This document shows, in pieces, positions 40,238 to 45,790 of a stretch of 45,790 nucleotides of DNA (its first letter is position 1; the number at the start of each line of letters is the position of its first letter). Source of the DNA: Planctomycetota bacterium (GTDB lineage Bacteria; Planctomycetota; MHYJ01; JACPRB01); assembly GCA_016209705.1 (NCBI GenBank), contig JACQVR010000051.1, positions 1 through 45,790 of the forward strand, read 5' to 3'. Both the position numbers and the translations under genes were made by a program. Under the pieces are notes generated by a model that saw only the letters and a list, made by a program, of their open reading frames with translations, made no database searches and was not told where the DNA came from.

Positions 40238-41587
40238 GTGATCGGCGGCGACACCTATCGGAAGCTGAAAGCATTCATTCTTCGCGATCTCTGGATTCGC
40301 GAACCGCCGCCGGGATGGCGCGGCGCGCCGCTGTACCTGGCCCGGACGCTGGTTCTGGTGGCCGAAGGGGCGTGGAAGCAGGAGCTCCTGGTGCGCGCCG
40401 CCGCGCTCACGTTCAAGGTCACGTTCTCCATCGTCCCTTTCCTCGCCGTTCTGCTCGCGTTTTTCAAGGGATTCGGCGGACTTCAAAGGACCGCCGACCA
40501 GGTGCGGGATTTCCTCCTCAGGAACCTGGCCGCGCCGGACCTCAGCGACAAGATCATCGCCAAGCTCAACGAGATGATCGACCGCATGGACGCGGCGACC
40601 ATCGGCATCGTGGGGTTTCTCGTGCTGCTTTACACGTCCATTTCGCTCCTGACCACCGTCGAGCAGGCGTTCAATGTGATCTGGGGCGTGCGGCGAGCCC
40701 GTCCCCTGGCCCGGCGGATCACCGTGTATTGGACGCTCCTGACCATCGGTCCCATCTGCCTTGCGGTCTCGCTGGCGGCCTCCACGTTCGTGCAAAGCCA
40801 GGCCGCGTACCTTTGGCTCCTCCGGAACGTCCCGCTCGTGGAAGGGCTGATCTTCACCATCGTCCCGTTCGCGACGACGTGGTTCATCTTTCTCGCCATC
40901 TACATGATCATGCCGAATACCCGCGTGCCGTGGCTGGCGGCGCTGGCCGGCGCGCTGGTCGCCGGCACGGCATGGGAGATGCTCAAGCGCCTGTACGTAT
41001 TCTTCAACGCACGCATCTTTTCCGGCTACGAGGTCTATGGATCCCTCGGCGCCATTCCCGTGTTCCTTCTGTGGATTTACGTTTCGTGGGTCCTGGTGCT
41101 GTTCGGGGCGGAGGTCGCCTTCGCCGTCCAGCACGTGCGAACCTATCGCCGGGAAATGGAAGCACCGCGATTGAGTCAGGCGTTCAAGGAGCGCCTGGCG
41201 CTGCATCTCATGGTGGAGATCGCCCGCGACTTTCTCGCCGGCCGCGAACCCGCCACCGCGGAGGGATACGCGCAACAACTGAAAGTGCCGGTTCGCGCCT
41301 GCAATGAAGTCCTTTTCCATCTGTCCGGGGAGAGGCTGGTCCGTGAAATCGTCGAAGGCCAAACGACCAGCTACGTGCCGGCCGAGGATCCGGAACGCAT
41401 CACCGCCAAGCGAGTCGTCGAAGCCATCCGCCGATCCGGCTCCGATCCCTCCTTCCAGGCCAACGGCGCGATGGGCGAACGTCTCCGAAGAGTTCTGGAA
41501 GATGCGGAGACGCTGGCGGCGGCGCATCTTGAAAAACAGTCCGTCAAGGACCTGGCGCGCCTGGAGCCGGAAACGCCCGCCTCGTGA
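40238..41587 (+). CDS. YihY/BrkB-family membrane protein with a C-terminal winged-helix-like domain
   Basis: A 449-residue protein. About residues 55-300 form a six-helix YihY/BrkB membrane domain (AALTFKVTFSIVPFLAVLLA, then ATIGIVGFLVLLYTSISLLT, TTWFIFLAIYMIMPNT and AIPVFLLWIYVSWVLVLFGA). The C-terminal part (about 310-449, with AEGYAQQLKVPVRACNEVLF and SGERLVREIVEGQ) resembles a winged-helix domain, as seen in the longer members of this family. The function of the family is unsettled; members have been called ribonuclease BN by mistake, and are now regarded as possible transporters. The start is a GTG at 40238, preceded six bases by TAGTAT, predicting a leaderless message. Confidence 0.87.
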   Translation: MIGGDTYRKLKAFILRDLWIREPPPGWRGAPLYLARTLVLVAEGAWKQELLVRAAALTFKVTFSIVPFLAVLLAFFKGFGGLQRTADQVRDFLLRNLAAPDLSDKIIAKLNEMIDRMDAATIGIVGFLVLLYTSISLLTTVEQAFNVIWGVRRARPLARRITVYWTLLTIGPICLAVSLAASTFVQSQAAYLWLLRNVPLVEGLIFTIVPFATTWFIFLAIYMIMPNTRVPWLAALAGALVAGTAWEMLKRLYVFFNARIFSGYEVYGSLGAIPVFLLWIYVSWVLVLFGAEVAFAVQHVRTYRREMEAPRLSQAFKERLALHLMVEIARDFLAGREPATAEGYAQQLKVPVRACNEVLFHLSGERLVREIVEGQTTSYVPAEDPERITAKRVVEAIRRSGSDPSFQANGAMGERLRRVLEDAETLAAAHLEKQSVKDLARLEPETPAS

Positions 41588-41754
41588 AATCGAAGCCGCG
41601 AAGACGCGGATTCTTCCACGACGCCCCACGAAATATTCCGCGCTGAGGTCCGTCCTTTCCGTCAGATCCCAGCCCCTCGCTCATGGCCGGACTTTTGCTT
41701 TTCCCCGACCGACTCATCCGTTCGGCGATCTTCGCATGTGGAGGATATTCCCTC

Positions 41755-42504
41755 ATGGACCGAATCTGGACGTTCAGCACACTGGTGATCTTCGGCGCCG
41801 CAGCAGTTCTCGCCGCCGCTTCCTCGTCCGGCCGGGGAGAATCGGCCGGGACGTCGCCCATGATCGGCGCGACGATCAAAGGCAAAGTTGTCTTTCAGGG
41901 CAAGGCTCCGAAAGATCGCAAGATTTCCGTGGAAGGGGACAAGTATTGCAGTTCCTGCAACCCCGAGGGAATTTCGACGGAACGGTACGTCATCGGCCCG
42001 AACCGTGAGCTGTGCCATGTCTTCGTGTACGTGAAAAAAGGCCTCGAGGGACGCACGTTCGATCCGCCGAAGGAGGCGGTCCTTCTCGATCAGAAGCACT
42101 GTGTCTATACGCCGCACGTGTTCGGCATCATGACTGGCCAGGAGCTGCGCATCCGTAACAGCGACGACACGCTGCACAACATCCACGCCACGCCCAAGCT
42201 GAACGCGGAATTCAACTTCGGTCAGCCGAAGAAAGGCACCGAGGAAATCCGAACGTTCTCCTTTCCGGAGATCATGGTGCCTATCAAGTGCGACGTGCAC
42301 GGATGGATGAGCTGCTACGCCGGCGTCGTTTCGCACCCTTTCTTCCAGGTGACGAACGCATCGGGAACTTTCGAGCTGACGGAACTGCCGGCCGGGGAGT
42401 ACGAGATCGAGGCGTGGCACGAGAAATTCGGGACGCTCTCCCAGACGGTGAAGGTCGGGGATGGGCAGACGCGCGAACTCGAATTCACCTTCAAGAAAAA
42501 ATAG
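41755..42504 (+). CDS. Exported cupredoxin-like protein with a carboxypeptidase-regulatory-like fold
   Basis: A 249-residue exported protein, MDRIWTFSTLVIFGAAAVLAAA being a signal peptide. An early beta unit (IKGKVVFQGKAPKDRK) and a late one (SGTFELTELPAGEYEIEAWH) frame a central part with candidate copper ligands: DQKHCVYTPHVFGIMTG, HNIHATP and the conserved CDVHGWMSCYAGVV (about residue 177-191), typical of copper-binding proteins found beside terminal oxidases. SD-like GGAGG lies ten bases before the ATG at 41755. It is the first gene of a cox cluster with coxB four bases further on. Likely envelope redox carrier or copper donor for the oxidase, by context only. The 167-bp gap before it shows no strong promoter. 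Confidence 0.78.
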   Translation: MDRIWTFSTLVIFGAAAVLAAASSSGRGESAGTSPMIGATIKGKVVFQGKAPKDRKISVEGDKYCSSCNPEGISTERYVIGPNRELCHVFVYVKKGLEGRTFDPPKEAVLLDQKHCVYTPHVFGIMTGQELRIRNSDDTLHNIHATPKLNAEFNFGQPKKGTEEIRTFSFPEIMVPIKCDVHGWMSCYAGVVSHPFFQVTNASGTFELTELPAGEYEIEAWHEKFGTLSQTVKVGDGQTRELEFTFKKK

Positions 42505-42508
42505 CCTC

Positions 42509-43330
42509 ATGGACGACCGCTCGCCGTCCCCCTTGAGCCTCGCCTTCCCCCTCGCCCTGGTGATCCTCGCCGCGGCGGTGGTGGGAACGTTCTTCCTGCT
42601 CGACTGGCGTCTGGATGTGGCCAGCGAACACGGGCGCGGCGTGGATCAGATGATTTTCTTCCTCCTCGTGTGCACGGGTCCCCTGTTCGTGGCGGGGCAC
42701 TTGGCGGTCGCCTGGTTCGTGTGGAAATCCCGTTGGCGCGACACTCCCGCCTACCTTCCGCCGAGCCCCCGTGCGGAATGGCTGGCCACCCTGATCCCCG
42801 TCCTGTTGATCGGCGCGGTGGCGGAGGGAGGGGTGCTCGCGATCGGCATGCCGGTGTGGGGGCAGGTATACCGAGAGGAACCGGACACCCTCCCGGTGGA
42901 GATCGTCGGCAAGCAATTCGAGTGGATCGCCCGGTACCCGGGCCGGGACGGGAAGTTCGGCCGGACCGAACCGACGCTGATCGACGATGTCGAAAATCCG
43001 CTCGGCCTGGATGAGGACGATCCCGCGGCCACCGACGACATAGTCGTCAGGGGCGCCCTCTACCTGCCCTCGGGACGGGCGGCTTCGATCCGGATCCGGT
43101 CTCTGGACGTGCTTCACAGTTTCGCGGTACCTGTGATGCGGACGAAGCAGGACGCCGTGCCCGGTTTGGTCACGCGCACGCAGATGCGACCCACAACGCC
43201 CGGCAAGTACGAAATCACCTGCGCCGAGCTGTGCGGCATGGGTCACTATCGGATGCGCGGATACGTCAATGTCCTGACGCCCGAGGAATTCGAAGCATGG
43301 AGGGCCCGTCAGGTGGGCTGGTTCGAATGA
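42509..43330 (+). CDS. coxB: Cytochrome c oxidase subunit II
   Basis: Carries the CuA centre that accepts electrons from cytochrome c. The 273-residue protein has two membrane helices (about 12-32 and 47-71), then the periplasmic cupredoxin domain. CuA ligands are all visible: His203 in VLHSF, Cys238, Glu240, Cys242, His246 and Met249 in TCAELCGMGHYRM. GKQFEWIARYPGRDGKFG is the typical aromatic region. There is no extra haem c site, so this is the plain aa3-type subunit. The ATG at 42509 lies four bases after the upstream stop. The stop overlaps the coxA start as ATGA. Confidence 0.95.
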   Translation: MDDRSPSPLSLAFPLALVILAAAVVGTFFLLDWRLDVASEHGRGVDQMIFFLLVCTGPLFVAGHLAVAWFVWKSRWRDTPAYLPPSPRAEWLATLIPVLLIGAVAEGGVLAIGMPVWGQVYREEPDTLPVEIVGKQFEWIARYPGRDGKFGRTEPTLIDDVENPLGLDEDDPAATDDIVVRGALYLPSGRAASIRIRSLDVLHSFAVPVMRTKQDAVPGLVTRTQMRPTTPGKYEITCAELCGMGHYRMRGYVNVLTPEEFEAWRARQVGWFE

Positions 43331-45039
43331 GCGGGACGCACGCCGCGGGAGGCTTCTGGACCCGGTACGTCTTCAGTCGAGACCACAAGGTCATCGGGAT
43401 CCAATACATCCTTACGGCCATGGCGATGGGACTCGTCGGCGGAGCGCTGGCGGCCTGGATCCGCGTCCAGCTCGCGTGGCCCGGAAGCGCGGGAATCTCC
43501 CCCGAGCAGTACCCGAGCCTCGTGACGATGCACGGCACGCTGATGATCTTCTTCGTCGTGTCGCTCGCCCTGGTGAGCGGGCTCGGCAACATCATCATCC
43601 CCCTCCAGGTAGGGGCGCGGGACATGGCTTATCCCTTCCTGAACATGCTCTCGTTCTGGACGGTCCTGCCTGCGTGCCCGCTGATGCTGGCGTCGTTTTT
43701 CGTTCCCGGAGGAGCCGCCGCGGCCGGCTGGACCGCCTACCCTCCCCTGAGCGCTTTGAAGGGGGCTATCCCCGGATCGGGCTGGGGCCAGTCCCTGTGG
43801 TTGCTGGCGATGGCGCTCTTCATCGCCTCGTTCACTATGGGCGGACTGAACTTCGTGGCGACGATCTTCAATCTGCGGGCGCGCGGATTGACGATGATGC
43901 GCCTGCCGCTGGCCTGCTGGACTTACCTGGTCTCATCCATTCTGGGCCTTCTATCGTTTCCCGCCTTGACCGCCGCCGCGATCATGCTGCTGCTGGACCG
44001 CCACGCGGGCACCAGTTTTTTCGTGCCTTCGGGCGTAGTGATCGCGGGCCAAGTTCAAGCCCATCAGGGCGGCACGCCGCTTCTTTTCCAGCACTTGTTC
44101 TGGTTCCTGGGCCATCCTGAAGTTTATGTCCTCGTTCTTCCCGCCCTGGGGATCGCGTTCGACGTCATCGCCGCCTTCTCCAGACGGCCGCCGCACGGGT
44201 ATCGCATCACGGTGTGGTCTCTCATCGTGGTCGCTGTCCTGGGCATGGTCGTTTGGGGACACCACATGTTCACCAGCGGGATGAATCCTTACCTAGGCAA
44301 ATACTTCTCGGTCGTGACCCTCCTCATCACGTTGCCCTTCGCGGCCATCGGCGTGAATCTCGTGGCGAGCCTGTGGCGGGCGCGATTGCGATGGACGCCG
44401 GCGATGCTCTGGGCGCTGGGACTCATTTCCGCGGTGGGCACCGGCGGTCTCGGGGGCGTGTATCTTGGGAACGCGACCGCCGATCTCCACTTTCATGACA
44501 GCTATTTCGTCGTCGGTCACTTCCATTTCATGATCGGGATGGTGACACTTTTCGGAACCTTCGCGGGAATCTTTTACTGGTTCCCGAAACTGACCGGGAG
44601 GCTCATGAACGAGCGGCTCGGCCGGCTCCATTTCTGGCTTACCTCCCTTCCGATGTTCGCGCTGTTCTTCCTCATGCATCTTCAGGGGCTCCGCGGGATG
44701 ATGCGCCGCTATTACGAATTCTCCCAGGATTATGTGGCCCCGGTCCTGTGGCTCCAGCCCGTCCTGACGGTACTGGCCTTCGTGGTGTTCGCCTCGCAGG
44801 CGCTCTTCCTGATCAACTTCTTCCGCAGCCCGTTCCGCGGCGAATCGGCCGGCCCGAACCCCTGGAACGCCACGACGCTCGAATGGACCACGCCTTCGCC
44901 GGCCCCCCATGGAAACTGGCCAGATGAGACGCCGTCCGCCTGGCGGGGACCGTACGAGTACAGCCGCAACGGGAATGAATCGGACTTCGAACTTCAGTCG
45001 GCGCCCGCGGCGCCCGGGGTTCTCCCTTCAAAGAGGTGA
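43327..45039 (+). CDS. coxA: Cytochrome c oxidase subunit I
   Basis: Haem-copper oxidase catalytic subunit that reduces oxygen to water and pumps protons. The 570-residue protein has about 12 to 13 membrane helices. Ligands: His69 in VTMHGTLMIFF and His400 for the low-spin haem; His398 for the high-spin haem in VVGHFHFMIG; CuB ligands His263, His312, His313 in FWFLGHPEVY and WGHHMFTSG; Tyr267, cross-linked in the family, is present. The class A-type HPEVY layout points to an aa3 oxidase. It overlaps coxB by four bases; the C-terminal tail is polar, with the coxC ribosome-binding site at its end. Confidence 0.97.
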   Translation: MSGTHAAGGFWTRYVFSRDHKVIGIQYILTAMAMGLVGGALAAWIRVQLAWPGSAGISPEQYPSLVTMHGTLMIFFVVSLALVSGLGNIIIPLQVGARDMAYPFLNMLSFWTVLPACPLMLASFFVPGGAAAAGWTAYPPLSALKGAIPGSGWGQSLWLLAMALFIASFTMGGLNFVATIFNLRARGLTMMRLPLACWTYLVSSILGLLSFPALTAAAIMLLLDRHAGTSFFVPSGVVIAGQVQAHQGGTPLLFQHLFWFLGHPEVYVLVLPALGIAFDVIAAFSRRPPHGYRITVWSLIVVAVLGMVVWGHHMFTSGMNPYLGKYFSVVTLLITLPFAAIGVNLVASLWRARLRWTPAMLWALGLISAVGTGGLGGVYLGNATADLHFHDSYFVVGHFHFMIGMVTLFGTFAGIFYWFPKLTGRLMNERLGRLHFWLTSLPMFALFFLMHLQGLRGMMRRYYEFSQDYVAPVLWLQPVLTVLAFVVFASQALFLINFFRSPFRGESAGPNPWNATTLEWTTPSPAPHGNWPDETPSAWRGPYEYSRNGNESDFELQSAPAAPGVLPSKR

Positions 45040-45047
45040 TGGGGTTC

Positions 45048-45584
45048 ATGGAATCGATCGATCTCTCGCCGGGCGAAGAATCGCGAATCCGGGCGGACGC
45101 CAACCAGACTCTGGTAGCTATCCTGATGGCGATGGCCGCCATGCTGTTCGCGGCGTTCACCGCTTCCTACGCGATCCGCCGCACCAGCGCCGATTGGATT
45201 CCGGTTCCCTTCCCCAGCCTTCTGTGGCTCAACACGGCCTTGTTGATCGCGAGCAGCGGGACGCTGGAGCTGGCCCGGGACCGGCCGGTTCATGCGCGGC
45301 GCTGGTTGCGCGCCACATTGGCACTGGGGCTGGCCTTCGCGGCCGGACAGATTCTGGCTTGGACGGAGCTGGCGGCGGCCGGCGCTTTTTCCCCGGGCAA
45401 TCCGCACCGCGCTTTCTTCTTACTCCTGACGGCCGTGCACGGCGCTCACCTGGTCGGCGCCTTTCTGGCCTGCGGCGCGGCGCTGGGGCGAAGCCGGTCA
45501 GAGCGCCTCGGTCCATGCGCGGCGTGGTGGCACTTCGTGGGCGCGCTGTGGGTATACGTCGTGATCGTTCTGAGATTCTTCTAG
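45048..45584 (+). CDS. coxC: Cytochrome c oxidase subunit III
   Basis: Membrane subunit that stabilises the oxidase. The 178-residue protein has about five hydrophobic helices (LVAILMAMAAMLFAAFTASY, LLWLNTALLIASSGTLELA, LRATLALGLAFAAGQILAWT, LTAVHGAHLVGAFLACGAAL and CAAWWHFVGALWVYVVIVL). The final WHFVGALWVYVVIVLRFF is the classic subunit III end, and HGAHLVGAF another anchor. The ATG at 45048 has AAGAGG about eight bases before it; GTG and ATG codons at 45036 and 45039 are alternatives that overlap the coxA stop. No subunit IV gene follows; an insertion-sequence edge lies 34 bp after the stop. Confidence 0.9.
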   Translation: MESIDLSPGEESRIRADANQTLVAILMAMAAMLFAAFTASYAIRRTSADWIPVPFPSLLWLNTALLIASSGTLELARDRPVHARRWLRATLALGLAFAAGQILAWTELAAAGAFSPGNPHRAFFLLLTAVHGAHLVGAFLACGAALGRSRSERLGPCAAWWHFVGALWVYVVIVLRFF

Positions 45585-45617
45585 GAGCAATGCCCCTGAG
45601 CGAAGGAGTTTTTGAGG

Positions 45618-45790
45618 TCATGCGCCGATCCTGATCTGGGTTTTGAAGTCGGCGACGAGCGGCTTATGTTGGGGACGTTTGAGCTTGAAATTGCTCATCT
45701 TGACCCTGACGACGCGCGGGTATTGTCGCGGTCGGCGCGGTCGATCGAGGGCGGCCTCGGCGATGTCGAGGAGAAGTTGCTCGTTGATAG
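45618..45790 (-). mobile_element. C-terminal end of an IS4-like transposase (partial)
   Basis: The minus strand reads in from the window edge: EQLLLDIAEAALDRPRRPRQ, then YPRVVRVKMSNFKLKRPQH and an end IRIGA before TGA at 45620-45618. The phrase RVVRVKMSNFKLKRP is characteristic of the C-terminus of IS4-family DDE transposases. The rest lies outside the window. The bases 45585-45617 between it and coxC are probably the IS end, but no inverted partner can be checked here. It lies directly downstream of the cox operon. Confidence 0.75.

Noticed and set aside
1..45790. CRISPR arrays, tRNA and rRNA genes, phage genes
   Set aside because: I looked for regularly spaced repeats with unique spacers, T-loop motifs and integrase-like genes and saw none; the word repeats are too short-period and palindromic to be CRISPR.

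Overview
The window is a gene-dense, GC-rich (by eye about 60-65%) chromosomal segment of a free-living aerobic bacterium. It holds about 31 protein-coding genes, no rRNA or tRNA that I can see, and one insertion-sequence edge at the far right. Several features point to a Planctomycetota-like or neighbouring environmental lineage, though this is inference and not proven: DUF58/BatA/VWA membrane proteins, an NPCBM-domain protein beside a giant VWA protein, a HEAT module inside a GATase-like protein, exported TldD/TldE proteins, a WD40 remnant, and a CdsA with a variant signature.

Layout. 1-6134 (minus): 5' part of valS, a GATase1-like protein with a HEAT insertion, and an exported tldE/tldD-like pair. 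6378-8849: clpC, divergent from a two-repeat membrane protein (9074-10570). 10581-13358: the rpsO-pnp unit with a strong hairpin between the genes. 13517-15901: batA and DUF58 genes without a moxR. 16154-17730: def-ribF, divergent from a TPR gene (17856-19223). 19336-20399: a WD40 pseudogene remnant and a HEAT-repeat protein, divergent from rpsT. 20826-24168: a secreted protein, a lipoprotein, purB and a CPBP protease. 24237-30259: phoH, cdsA, uppS, purA, carA and an RsuA/RluB pseudouridine synthase. 30440-34345: a membrane protein, then the two reverse-transsulfuration enzymes (cystathionine gamma-lyase/synthase type and cystathionine beta-synthase type). 34572-38623: the NPCBM protein and the VWA protein. 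38814-41587: pgi and a YihY/BrkB membrane protein. 41755-45584: a cupredoxin-like protein and coxB-coxA-coxC. 45618-end: the C-terminus of an IS4-like transposase.

The most unusual signal lies between the genes. Most same-strand gaps of about 50 bp or more hold a long hairpin whose arms are tandem 7-9 bp words, and the word differs from gap to gap (AGCTGAN, TGGTAGC, GGTCAAC, CGCCAAA, GGAGATN). Two word families recur as dispersed copies, and one about 105-113 bp element flanks the cystathionine beta-synthase gene as a direct repeat. Many of these hairpins start at or within a few bases of a stop codon. Several are followed directly by a sigma70-like promoter whose -10 box lies only 6-10 nt before the start codon, which predicts leaderless or nearly leaderless mRNAs for uppS, pgi, yihY, def, the NPCBM gene and the HEAT gene. 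Other genes (clpC, rpsO, rpsT, tldD, pnp) have ordinary Shine-Dalgarno leaders.
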